Positions 43,733 through 51,888 of a DNA stretch of 64,000 nt are shown one piece after another; the first letter of the stretch is position 1; each line of letters begins with the position of its first letter. The stretch is from CALLPQ01 sp964479275 (GTDB lineage Bacteria; Pseudomonadota; Alphaproteobacteria; Caulobacterales; Parvularculaceae), in the NCBI GenBank assembly GCA_964479275.1, contig CAYZLR010000005.1, positions 1-64,000 of the forward strand. The letters run 5' to 3'. Both the position numbers and the translations under genes were made by a program. The notes under the pieces are model-generated. The model saw only the letters and a program-made list of their open reading frames with translations. It was not told the DNA's origin and searched no databases.

Positions 43733-45411
43733 AGAGCCTCCCTAATCCAACGTTTTAAGATTAAGGCCGATTCATCCGTATGACCCTTAACAATTTGTTG
43801 TATCTGATTAACAGACGACGCTTTTACCTGTCCCTCTATTTGGGCGATATTGATATCTTGCTCCAAGCGGCCCTGAGAATGGTCTTGCGGTATATGTCCG
43901 GCTACGTTTTGAGATGGAGATGATTGTTCATCGGCGGCTAACGCGGGTTTATTTTGCAAGGATGCTATGGCACCAGAATCGCGCCCAGGCCTCTCATTTG
44001 TGGAAACGGGTGATAAAAAGAGAGGGCGTAATACAAAGAAGACCAATGCAGCCGCAATTAATAATAATGCTGCGATTTCAGCAAAACGTAATAAATTAAC
44101 TTGAGATAATAAAGAAGAGGGCGTTTGGGTTGCTGGTAATAGATTTGTTGGAGCCGTTGATGGGCTAAAGGCGATATTTGCGATTTGAACTTGATCACCA
44201 CGACTATCGTCAAAACCAATAGCGGATTTCACCAACGCTTCGATATTTTGGAGTTCTTCCGGGCTACGCGTAATGACATCACCATTACTATCAACCGCGT
44301 TAATCGCAACTGCAACCGATAATCGATTAACAATTAAACCTTCATCACGTACAGCATTTCGCACTGTTTTTGTTAACTCGTAATTGGTAATTTCTTCGGT
44401 ACGCCGGTTACTTGAGGTCGCAGCAAAGCCATCATTTTGGCTGTTTTCATCTCCGGGGAGACCATTGGCAACACTCACACCGCGCGAGCGAGACGGATTT
44501 TGATCATTTGCATCTTCTTCAATAATTGTTGAAGATAAAACGACCTGACTATCTGGGTCGACAATTTCTGATGTTTCGGTAAAACGAGAAAAGTCAAAAT
44601 CAGCTGTGAGTTGTGTTCGTACATTTTCCGGGCCTACTATTGATCCGACTAAATCACTAACCATATGTTGCAAACGGGTCTGCGCTGCATTCATACGATC
44701 TCCCATAGCATCATCACTCATATTGTCCGTATTACCGTTGCGGGCTGAGGCGAGTAGATTACCATTCGCATCCAGAACGGTCACTTGTTCCGGAACGAGT
44801 TCAGGAACAGCAGAAGCTGCAAGATTTGTAATAGCGCGCACTGTACCATGATCCAGATTTAATCCCGCTTCAATCATGATCGACGCTGATGCATTAGCTT
44901 GATCGTGGGAAAAGAGAGTTCTCTCTGGTAACACTAAATGAACCCGCGCTGAACGTACGCCGGAAATTGATGTTATGGTGCGCACCAACTCTCCCTCCAA
45001 TGCGCGCAAGCGTTTGATGTTTTGTTGAAAATTTGATGTCCCAAGCGCTTGCTGTCCATCAAAAATTTCATACCCAACGCCATTAGAGCCAGAAAATCCA
45101 TTGCCTGTATACGAAACGCGTAGAGGGGAGACGCGATCACGAGGTACCAGGATAGCAACCCTATTACCAGATTCACGCATTTTATAATCAACCCCATCTA
45201 GTTCCAGTTGATTAATGACCGATTGTGCATTTCCATAATCAAGGTCAGCATAAAGAACGCTATACTGGGGTTGCCCAATGCGTAGCATAATTAAAATCAA
45301 TCCGATTGCGACACCGGCAGTGACGCCAATAATAGCGGCAAGCCTTGACAGTCCAAAAGATTTTAAAAACTCTACTAAAGAATTCACCGAGATACCCGCC
45401 TTCATACGCAT
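43729..45411 (-). CDS. fliF: FliF, flagellar MS-ring protein
   Basis: 560 residues. Two membrane helices (near 22-44 and 450-470) enclose a periplasmic region with the YscJ-like domain (Val-Leu-Tyr-Ala-Asp-Leu-Asp-Tyr, Arg-Ala-Leu-Glu-Gly-Glu-Leu-Val-Arg-Thr-Ile). The C-terminal tail binds FliG. It heads the operon fliF-fliG-fliH-fliN-flbD. An FlbD-site-like palindrome lies about 45-60 bp upstream of the start codon, where Caulobacter FlbD represses its fliF. Confidence 0.95.
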   Translation of the reverse strand: MRMKAGISVNSLVEFLKSFGLSRLAAIIGVTAGVAIGLILIMLRIGQPQYSVLYADLDYGNAQSVINQLELDGVDYKMRESGNRVAILVPRDRVSPLRVSYTGNGFSGSNGVGYEIFDGQQALGTSNFQQNIKRLRALEGELVRTITSISGVRSARVHLVLPERTLFSHDQANASASIMIEAGLNLDHGTVRAITNLAASAVPELVPEQVTVLDANGNLLASARNGNTDNMSDDAMGDRMNAAQTRLQHMVSDLVGSIVGPENVRTQLTADFDFSRFTETSEIVDPDSQVVLSSTIIEEDANDQNPSRSRGVSVANGLPGDENSQNDGFAATSSNRRTEEITNYELTKTVRNAVRDEGLIVNRLSVAVAINAVDSNGDVITRSPEELQNIEALVKSAIGFDDSRGDQVQIANIAFSPSTAPTNLLPATQTPSSLLSQVNLLRFAEIAALLLIAAALVFFVLRPLFLSPVSTNERPGRDSGAIASLQNKPALAADEQSSPSQNVAGHIPQDHSQGRLEQDINIAQIEGQVKASSVNQIQQIVKGHTDESALILKRWIREAL

Positions 45412-45454
45412 TAGGAAAAGAGTTGTACCCTATAAACCAACTCATTTGTTCCAA

Positions 45455-45471
45455 CCCGGCAAATATTGCCC
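45455..45471 (+). promoter_or_regulatory. candidate FlbD (ftr-like) site in the fliF upstream region
   Basis: CCCGGCAAATATTGCCC contains the palindrome GGCAA-ATA-TTGCC. It fits the remembered Caulobacter ftr consensus C-CGGC--AAA--GC-G with two mismatches. It lies 44-60 bp upstream of the fliF start on the opposite strand. Confidence 0.4.
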
Positions 45472-45511
45472 ATTTAGCGTAAAGAAAGCGTTTCTTTTTT
45501 TGCAATCAGTT

Positions 45512-45542
45512 AAAAAAAACCCACATCAGAAGATGTGGGTTT
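45512..45542 (-). terminator. rho-independent terminator of sciP
   Basis: On the minus strand AAACCCACATC (45542 to 45532) and its complement (45527 to 45517) form an 11-bp stem with a 4-base loop, followed by a run of T residues to 45512. It lies 28 bp after the sciP stop and separates it from the fliF operon. Confidence 0.85.
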
Positions 45543-45570
45543 CAAAGTTTGAGTAAACATTAACAATTGA

Positions 45571-45870
45571 TTAGCGGTATTGCTGAACTCGTGTTGCTCG
45601 CAACCCCTTCATCCCAAATTGTTCTATTGCTTTTTGCCACGATAAAAATTCTTCGACGGTCAGAGTGTAACGTTCGCACGCTTCTTCAAGCGTTAAAAGT
45701 CCTCCGCGTACTGCCATGACCACTTCGGCTTTTCGACGAATGACCCAACGCCTGGTGGTATGTGGCGGAAGGTCTGCTAATGTAAGCGGCGTTCCGTCGG
45801 GCCCAATTACATATGCTTCTTTTTGTTGGGGTAGTGATGTTGTTTGTACTGCTACCGTCATGATTGTCAA
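45571..45870 (-). CDS. sciP: SciP, CtrA inhibitor (DUF1153)
   Basis: 99 residues of DUF1153. The signature Pro-Asp-Gly-Thr-Pro-Leu-Thr-Leu-Ala-Asp-Leu-Pro-Pro, then Thr-Arg-Arg-Trp-Val-Ile-Arg-Arg-Lys-Ala-Glu-Val-Val and the helix-turn-helix Thr-Leu-Glu-Glu-Ala-Cys-Glu-Arg-Tyr are all present. In Caulobacter SciP binds CtrA and blocks transcription from CtrA-dependent promoters in G1, and its gene also lies beside the fliF operon. Here it has its own terminator and is flanked by flagellar genes on both sides. Confidence 0.95.
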   Translation of the reverse strand: MTIMTVAVQTTSLPQQKEAYVIGPDGTPLTLADLPPHTTRRWVIRRKAEVVMAVRGGLLTLEEACERYTLTVEEFLSWQKAIEQFGMKGLRATRVQQYR

Positions 45871-46021
45871 ATCCCCTGACTTACTCTACTATGAAAACAC
45901 CATACATCAGTGGCCTTTAAAAAACGGCTAAACAGTATGGTAAAATCTCCTATAAGTTATTGATTAAATTTGTTTTTTGTTGTGCTGTGAGTTGAAAATT
46001 TGTACCTGAATGAAACAAATC

Positions 46022-47311
46022 CTACACCGCTGTTTCATTGAGAGTTTGCAATAGGTCATCAGCTATACTCAAAATGCGCGAATTCGCGGCATAAGCACGT
46101 TGTGTTTCGATCAAGGTTGAAAACTCTAATCCTATATCTACTGTAGAGTTTTCAAGTGATCCCCCCTCTATTCTTCCAAAATTTAAGCTTTCAGCCGTAC
46201 CCAGACTTAAAGTTCCAGCAGATGGATCAAATTGAAACGCTGTTGTTCCAGCAGCATTAAGCCCCTCAGGATTAGTAAATTGAGCAAGTGGAATTTGGAA
46301 CAAATTCCTGGATAAACCGTTCGATAGATTTGCCGATAAAATACCATCATTACTAATATTAAAGCCGGTGACTTCGCCAAAGGGTGCGCCATTGCTGTTT
46401 GCGTTAACAACACGGTTAAACCCCGGCGCAATAGACACGTTACTAAGATCCAGCGATAAATCCTCAAAATTGCCACCAGCAAGTGATGATAAACTTATGT
46501 TCGCCGGGAATGTTGAGTTAATAAGTGAGACTGATCCGTCTGCATCAAACTGCAGATTTCCACTTGCGATAGGTAAACTCTGGCCGGCGTTACTGGTAAA
46601 AGCTTCTACGGCAATTTGGTTTGAGCCAGTTCTTAAGAATGCCAAAGTTAAATTGGCACTGTTTCCGTCCTCGTCAAAAACTGTAAAATTCTGACGCAAA
46701 TCAGAGGTAACGGAACCAGAAGCAAGGTTTGTTGCCGGATTATTTGGATCATAGGTTACGGCTTGAGTTGAAATTGTAGCTTCGTTCGAAAATACCGCAT
46801 TGAGCGAGGCGGTTGTCGTTGCAGAACCCGCGCCTTGAATATTTGAAAGATTAATAGTTTCTAGTCCGCCTAATCCACCAATATTACCGACTCCATTTGC
46901 ACCTATGGATTGCCCTCGTAAAAAGAGACCTGCACTATTGATCAAATTACCATCATTATTAATTGTAAAATCGCCGGCTCTGGTGAAAAGAATTTGATCA
47001 TCATCATTTTGACCTGCATTTTCCGAAACAACAAAAAAACCACTTCCTGCAATCGCAAGATCCGTATCATTTTGTGTCCGATTTATGAAACCTTGTTGAT
47101 TAATCAAACTGCGTGTATTCGCATTAACCCCTGCGCCTGGAGTTTGGGATCCTGCACTTTGTTCTCTAGCAACCAATTGTGAAAAATCGGTTCGGGTTCT
47201 ACGAAACCCTACAGTTTGGCTATTGGCAATGTTATTGGATACGGCCTCGAGGCTGGCAGATTGCGCGTTCACACCAGAAAGACCAATTGCAAAAATACTG
47301 GTAATGCTCAT
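46022..47311 (-). CDS. flgE: FlgE, flagellar hook protein
   Basis: 429 residues. The N-terminal rod/hook motif (Ala-Ile-Gly-Leu-Ser-Gly-Val-Asn-Ala-Gln-Ser, Asn-Asn-Ile-Ala-Asn-Ser-Gln-Thr-Val-Gly-Phe) and the C-terminal FlgE motif (Gly-Ser-Leu-Glu-Asn-Ser-Thr-Val-Asp, Ile-Glu-Thr-Gln-Arg-Ala-Tyr-Ala-Ala-Asn) are intact. It has no signal peptide, as expected for a type III export substrate. It is the last gene of fliK-flgD-flgE, 27 bp after flgD. Confidence 0.95.
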   Translation of the reverse strand: MSITSIFAIGLSGVNAQSASLEAVSNNIANSQTVGFRRTRTDFSQLVAREQSAGSQTPGAGVNANTRSLINQQGFINRTQNDTDLAIAGSGFFVVSENAGQNDDDQILFTRAGDFTINNDGNLINSAGLFLRGQSIGANGVGNIGGLGGLETINLSNIQGAGSATTTASLNAVFSNEATISTQAVTYDPNNPATNLASGSVTSDLRQNFTVFDEDGNSANLTLAFLRTGSNQIAVEAFTSNAGQSLPIASGNLQFDADGSVSLINSTFPANISLSSLAGGNFEDLSLDLSNVSIAPGFNRVVNANSNGAPFGEVTGFNISNDGILSANLSNGLSRNLFQIPLAQFTNPEGLNAAGTTAFQFDPSAGTLSLGTAESLNFGRIEGGSLENSTVDIGLEFSTLIETQRAYAANSRILSIADDLLQTLNETAV

Positions 47312-47338
47312 AGCATTTTGTCCTATAAAGATTAGCGA

Positions 47339-48019
47339 TTAAAAACGGGCATCGACGCGGGTAATTGCATCGAAATTAACGAGGCGGCCATTTACAGAAA
47401 GTTGTGGAGTGTCTCCTGATAAAAGTATGCTGTCCACACGGCCTCGGGTTTCAAGTGCAGGTGAAATTTTGGTGCCATCGTTCAGCGTTGCATTGGCGCG
47501 TAAAGTGTAATTACCAACAGGAGCTCTATTGCCGTTGGCCAGCCTTCCATCCCAAACCAGATTATGGGTACCTGCATTGGTTGGACCATTAAGGGTTGTC
47601 ACAGTGCGTCCTGCTGAATCTACGACATCAAGGGATAAAAGATCAGCATTCGCAGGGAGTGTATAACGCCAAGCTAGACTATCATCATTGGCACCGGTTA
47701 ATGTAATTTCACCGCCAGCGATTGACGCGACACGGCCAACAAAATCCAATGAGATCTGTTTGTCAGAGTTGGATTGGAGACCGATTAAGGCTTCCAGATT
47801 TGAATTGGTTTGTATGGATTGTTCAACGCCCGCAAACTGTACCAATTGCGAGGTAAACTGTTCAGTATCAAGAGGCTCTAATGGATCTTGATTTTGTAAT
47901 TGCGTGGTGAGTAGCGTTAGAAACGTATCAAAATCATTTGTTAATTGCGAAAATGCACCTGTTGAGCTTGATATCGACGTTGGAGAGGATGCAGAGTTGG
48001 TTAAGGTTGAAATATCCAT
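47339..48019 (-). CDS. flgD: FlgD, flagellar hook assembly (capping) protein
   Basis: 226 residues. The N-terminal FlgD motif Phe-Leu-Thr-Leu-Leu-Thr-Thr-Gln-Leu-Gln-Asn-Gln-Asp-Pro-Leu-Glu-Pro is followed by Phe-Ala-Gly-Val-Glu-Gln-Ser-Ile, and by a C-terminal Ig-like region with Asn-Leu-Val-Trp-Asp-Gly-Arg. It caps the growing hook. The gene is 13 bp downstream of fliK and is expected to be read from the same sigma-54 promoter. Confidence 0.94.
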   Translation of the reverse strand: MDISTLTNSASSPTSISSSTGAFSQLTNDFDTFLTLLTTQLQNQDPLEPLDTEQFTSQLVQFAGVEQSIQTNSNLEALIGLQSNSDKQISLDFVGRVASIAGGEITLTGANDDSLAWRYTLPANADLLSLDVVDSAGRTVTTLNGPTNAGTHNLVWDGRLANGNRAPVGNYTLRANATLNDGTKISPALETRGRVDSILLSGDTPQLSVNGRLVNFDAITRVDARF

Positions 48020-48032
48020 GATTCAAAAATTC

Positions 48033-49121
48033 CTAAACTTGAATATCAAGAAGTGAAGACGGTGAAAGGCCGTTGCTATACTGGGTATTATTCAAAAGCG
48101 GGTGGTTTGTATAAAGCAGTCCATCGGGTAGGGTGGTAAGAGTGCTGACGAGTTCTGGTTGTGGATGGGTAAGGTTTTGATGATCGTCATCATTTGACAA
48201 AGTCGAATGATTTAAGGAGGGTTCATCTTCCAATTGGTCACGGTGCGCGTGTTCAAACGAGAGCTGAAACTCATCTCCAGTATCAATCCCGCTCTCACGC
48301 AGGAGAGCGAACAAAGCATCACTATCGCGCTGAAAAAGGTCGAGGGTCGATTGCTGTTCAAAAGCTAAATTGAGGCTTGCTTTCTCGCCGGCCTCAAAGC
48401 GAATGGCGACTCGACCAAGCTCGGGAGGGTCTAGACGCACATCAAACTGCGTGTTTTGATTAGCAAGTCGCGTTGATATTAATCGTGCAAAGCTTTCCTG
48501 CGCGACGTTTGCTTGAGGGGGGCGCAAGGATACCGCTTTATCCGACGCCGTGAATAATGTCTGCGCTCTATTGGTTGCGCTTTGTCCGTCAAGACGAGTG
48601 CCAGATTGTGTTATCGATTGATTTTGCAGGCCGTTTTGCCTCTGATTGGCCAATGAAGAAATTGCTAAAGCAGCTGGATTCGTCAACACGCTTCCTGTTG
48701 CCGATGCTTGCGATAATTGATCAGGTACGTTTTGCAAAGCGCCATCTTGAGAATTAACTTGTTGTCCAATATTGGCTTGAACATTTGTAATATTAGAGAG
48801 ATTTTGTTGAACGCCATTGTTGACCTCACGTCCGCTAATACCGTTTTGAGGGACACCAGAAAAATCACTCCGTCTTTGTTCCGGAGCAGATTGGCTGTTT
48901 TGTGAAAGCAAAGACGCAGTAGATTGTGACGGTGCGGCTCCGTGAATCTCTAACGATCGTGCGATATTTGCTTCCAGCGAGATAACAGCATTTGACAATG
49001 AAAACGCAAAAGTAGCTGCTGTGTTAGTATTCTCACGAGGCACAGGATCACGATTTTGGGCGGTGTTGTTAACCCCTCCAAATCGTTCAGCAACAAGATT
49101 ATTCCCTTGTATATCTGTCAT
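48033..49121 (-). CDS. fliK: FliK, flagellar hook-length control protein
   Basis: 362 residues. A long Gln/Asn/Ser-rich N-terminal region (about 1-215) is typical of the FliK ruler. The C-terminal Flg_hook domain has Phe-Asp-Val-Arg-Leu-Asp-Pro-Pro-Glu-Leu-Gly-Arg-Val-Ala-Ile-Arg-Phe, then a polar tail. It sets hook length and switches export specificity. It heads fliK-flgD-flgE. A sigma-54-type promoter lies 59 bp upstream. Confidence 0.9.
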   Translation of the reverse strand: MTDIQGNNLVAERFGGVNNTAQNRDPVPRENTNTAATFAFSLSNAVISLEANIARSLEIHGAAPSQSTASLLSQNSQSAPEQRRSDFSGVPQNGISGREVNNGVQQNLSNITNVQANIGQQVNSQDGALQNVPDQLSQASATGSVLTNPAALAISSLANQRQNGLQNQSITQSGTRLDGQSATNRAQTLFTASDKAVSLRPPQANVAQESFARLISTRLANQNTQFDVRLDPPELGRVAIRFEAGEKASLNLAFEQQSTLDLFQRDSDALFALLRESGIDTGDEFQLSFEHAHRDQLEDEPSLNHSTLSNDDDHQNLTHPQPELVSTLTTLPDGLLYTNHPLLNNTQYSNGLSPSSLLDIQV

Positions 49122-49179
49122 TAATGCCGTTTCATCTACTTTACAATTTTATTCTGGCAGTATCGCCATCATGTTGTAT

Positions 49180-49195
49180 TGCAAGGCAAAGGCCA
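49180..49195 (-). promoter_or_regulatory. sigma-54 promoter for fliK-flgD-flgE
   Basis: On the minus strand the sequence is TGGCCTTTGCCTTGCA. TGGC and TTGCA are at the exact spacing of the -24/-12 elements of sigma-54 promoters (consensus TGGCACG-N4-TTGCA). It ends 59 bp before the fliK start codon. Late flagellar hook genes are sigma-54 dependent in Caulobacter. Confidence 0.7.
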
Positions 49196-49277
49196 TTTAA
49201 ATTTCACTTGGTCTTGATAAAAATCCAAATGAAATACAGGGTATTTTAGGTGAATGCTTTCTTAATGAAACCGTGCT

Positions 49278-49316
49278 CCCTGCAAAAATTACCATCAGCA
49301 GGAAGATTTTGCCGGG
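49278..49316. promoter_or_regulatory. pair of FlbD (ftr-like) enhancer elements upstream of fliK
   Basis: CCCTGCAAAAATTAC (from 49278, plus strand) and CCCGGCAAAATCTTCC (49316 down to 49301, minus strand) each resemble the C-CGGC--AAA--GC-G ftr pattern with two mismatches. They face each other about 85-120 bp upstream of the sigma-54 promoter, a normal enhancer distance. Confidence 0.35.
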
Positions 49317-49566
49317 CATAAAAGTCACCTTACAAGGATAATTAGTTGTTTTACGAGGGGCTGGATGGGGGCAATGTAATAACGATGGTTTTGCTAAGTC
49401 ATGGCAAAAGAATTAATAATTTGACTTTCAAAGGTAGACATTCCATAGGGGGGCACGTGTTTTGAGCAGCTCTTATACTTTTTATAATCTTGCGCCCGGC
49501 CTATACGTGATTTCGTCAGAACCTATCTTCTGGCCTCCCATCGTATCTTCGAACCGGAAGAACATG

Positions 49567-49588
49567 CCCGAGAGAATGATCTCTCGGG
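49567..49588 (+). promoter_or_regulatory. hairpin in the probable rhlE leader
   Basis: CCCGAGAGA (49567-49575) and TCTCTCGGG (49580-49588) form a perfect 9-bp stem with tetraloop ATGA, 35 bp before the rhlE start. There is no T-run, so a 5'UTR structure is more likely than a terminator. Confidence 0.45.
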
Positions 49589-49623
49589 AAACCTCGGTTT
49601 GTAGATAGAAAGATACATTCATC

Positions 49624-51102
49624 ATGACTGATTTTGATATGTTCGGCTTGCCCGAACCATTAATGCGTGCCCTACAAAAAGATGGCTTCGAAAATCCTAC
49701 AGAAATTCAAAAGCGTTCTATACCGCACCTTTTACGTGGGACTGATTTTATTGGCCTGGCGGAAACAGGAACGGGTAAAACCGCAGCCTTTTTGCTGCCT
49801 GTTATGAGTCATTTGCTAGCACAGCCAGAAAGAGCCAAACCTGGTAAACCACGCGCGTTAATACTTGCCCCCACTCGAGAACTTGCGCTTCAGATAATGG
49901 TGACCGTTGAAAATTTAGGCCGATTTACAAATCTACGCAGTACCCCCGTTTATGGTGGTGCCAGTATGCACAAACAAAAAGCGAAATTAAAATCTGGGCT
50001 TGATATTCTCGTCGCGACGCCTGGACGCTTGATGGATCATTATCGTCAAGGAAATCTCGCTTTCGATGATACTTATTTTTTTATCCTCGATGAAGCTGAC
50101 CGTATGTTGGATATGGGCTTCATCAATGATGTTAAAAATATCGCCAAAGAACTTCCAACGGAGCATCAGACACTGTTGTTCTCTGCAACCATGAATAAAG
50201 ACATCGATAAATTGAGCCGCTCTCTTCTTGATAAACCGGAGCGGGTTGATATTTCTTCTAAAATTGCCGTTTCAGGGACTATTGACCACAAAGTCATGCA
50301 TGTAGGCTTGGGGCAAAAAAAACGCGCCATGAATTACCTTCTTGATGAGAAAAATAAGATCAGGCAAGGTCAAGTGATTATATTCACGAAGACTAAGCGC
50401 GGCGCGGATAAATTAAGACGAGACTTGGCAAAAACATCTCTTAGTGCTGATGCTATTCATGGTGACAGAAATCAGCGTCAACGCATGCGCACACTGCAAA
50501 ACTTTCGTGATGGAAAGGTGACAGTTCTTGTTGCAACAGATGTTGCGGCAAGAGGTATAGATGTACCCGGCATTGATATGGTTATCAATTTCGATCTCCC
50601 TCTTGAGCCTGAAGCCTATGTCCACCGCGTCGGGCGCACGGGGCGCAATGGTATGGAGGGAAAAGCCTTCTCGATATGTACCCCCGATGATGTGGCTTTG
50701 TTACGTGATATAGAAAAATTGCTCAAAAAATCCATTATTATTGATACTCAGCAGCCATTTCACGAAGACTTGCCTGAAGGGTTCATTCCCCCGCCGGTGA
50801 ATAAAGGGGGGGGCAGAGGCCGCGGGGCTCAGGGAGCTAGAGGGCGTATTAGGGCTGGCGGAGGCGGCGGGAACAGCCGCAATCGTAGACGTAAAAAACC
50901 GGGAAGCGGGGGCAATACCGAGGAAGGTATCGTAAAATCATGGGGTAAAAAGGGCGCAGAAAATGGCAAGAGATCCTCTAAAAAGGCAGATTCTAAAACC
51001 GCTCATCGGGGCTCAAAATCAGGAAATGGGGCGTCAGGAGTGAAAAACGGCGAGGGAGGAAAGCGACGACGACGCAAACCTGGAGTTCGAAAACCCTCAT
51101 AG
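49624..51102 (+). CDS. rhlE: DEAD-box RNA helicase, RhlE type
   Basis: 492 residues. Q motif (Phe-Glu-Asn-Pro-Thr-Glu-Ile-Gln), motif I Ala-Glu-Thr-Gly-Thr-Gly-Lys-Thr, motif II Asp-Glu-Ala-Asp, motif III Ser-Ala-Thr and the C-terminal His-Arg-Val-Gly-Arg-Thr-Gly-Arg motif VI are all present. From about 390 the tail is low complexity and strongly basic, rich in Gly, Arg and Lys, as in RhlE proteins. It unwinds RNA during ribosome assembly and RNA turnover. A long structured leader may give cold-type regulation; that is inference. Confidence 0.93.
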   Translation: MTDFDMFGLPEPLMRALQKDGFENPTEIQKRSIPHLLRGTDFIGLAETGTGKTAAFLLPVMSHLLAQPERAKPGKPRALILAPTRELALQIMVTVENLGRFTNLRSTPVYGGASMHKQKAKLKSGLDILVATPGRLMDHYRQGNLAFDDTYFFILDEADRMLDMGFINDVKNIAKELPTEHQTLLFSATMNKDIDKLSRSLLDKPERVDISSKIAVSGTIDHKVMHVGLGQKKRAMNYLLDEKNKIRQGQVIIFTKTKRGADKLRRDLAKTSLSADAIHGDRNQRQRMRTLQNFRDGKVTVLVATDVAARGIDVPGIDMVINFDLPLEPEAYVHRVGRTGRNGMEGKAFSICTPDDVALLRDIEKLLKKSIIIDTQQPFHEDLPEGFIPPPVNKGGGRGRGAQGARGRIRAGGGGGNSRNRRRKKPGSGGNTEEGIVKSWGKKGAENGKRSSKKADSKTAHRGSKSGNGASGVKNGEGGKRRRRKPGVRKPS

Positions 51103-51290
51103 CCGTAATAATGAATTCTCGATTAACTATTAAAACCCTGATGGTTGTTCAACTTACACTCGTTTTCCCCATATTTGTGTAAAACAGATAAAATCGAATC
51201 ATTGAAGGGGTTCGCGACTCAAGGCGACATGTCAGCATAGTTATATCCGAGGACACGATACGAAGTGTTAGCCCAATTAAGGTTTGCCCT

Positions 51291-51794
51291 ATGTCAATAG
51301 AACTACTGGAAACGCCGGTACAAGTCACTGATCCGCTCGAGGTACTCGAGCAAATGGGGCGCGGGCTCTCCTATGAATGTGAGCGCATTGATGAATGTGA
51401 ACTCCATATCGTACACCCGGGCGCTTGGCGTGAAATCGGTATATGGTTCACCTGGCGACAAGAACTTTCAACATTGCAAATGGGAGCTCCACTCGACTTA
51501 AAAGCACCAGAAACCAAGATTAATGAGATTTCTCGTTTGATCACGATGGTCAATGAACGATTGTGGATTGGTCATTATGATCTTTGGTCTGATGACTTAG
51601 CAATTGTTTATCGTAATTCTGCAGTACTACCGGAGAATGCTCGCCTCGATTCTTTACAAGCTGAAATGTTGTTAAAGGGGACTGCGGAAGCTATTGAGCG
51701 CTTTTACCCAGCATTTAATTTTTTGATCTGGGGAGACAAATCTCCTGAAGATGCATTACAATCTTCTATGTTTGAAACCAAAGGAACCGCATAA
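51291..51794 (+). CDS. YbjN domain-containing protein
   Basis: 167 residues matching the YbjN/type III chaperone-like fold: an early Leu-Glu-Gln-Met-Gly-Arg-Gly segment, Gly-Ile-Trp-Phe-Thr-Trp, and Leu-Trp-Ile-Gly-His-Tyr-Asp-Leu-Trp-Ser followed by Val-Tyr-Arg-Asn. Members in alphaproteobacteria commonly sit just upstream of proC, as here. The function is unclear; E. coli YbjN affects motility and stress. Soluble, no signal peptide. Confidence 0.88.
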   Translation: MSIELLETPVQVTDPLEVLEQMGRGLSYECERIDECELHIVHPGAWREIGIWFTWRQELSTLQMGAPLDLKAPETKINEISRLITMVNERLWIGHYDLWSDDLAIVYRNSAVLPENARLDSLQAEMLLKGTAEAIERFYPAFNFLIWGDKSPEDALQSSMFETKGTA

Positions 51795-51888
51795 AATCAC
51801 AGCATCTTCCAATAAAACCCTGGAAAATTTTAATGCTGTGAATATGATTTATCAAATATAATGAAGAGATTATAGTGAGGAGAAGACA

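Larger units (their letters stand above)
49122..49623. other. divergent regulatory region between fliK and rhlE
   Basis: 502 bp with no gene. From left to right it holds a sigma-54-type promoter for fliK (49180-49195), two FlbD-site-like elements (49278-49294 and 49300-49316), a TATAAT at 49483-49488 with TTGAGC at 49462-49467 reading toward rhlE (15-bp spacing) and a 9-bp hairpin in the probable rhlE leader (49567-49588). Confidence 0.55.

Noticed and set aside
45517..45967. TTAA-containing half-sites near sciP and fliF as CtrA boxes
   Set aside because: The second half-sites differ at two or more of four positions, which is not above chance in AT-rich DNA.
49451..49467. sigma-54-like GGCACG then TTGAG upstream of rhlE
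   Set aside because: The -12 element has GA instead of the near-invariant GC, and a housekeeping helicase is not an expected sigma-54 target.
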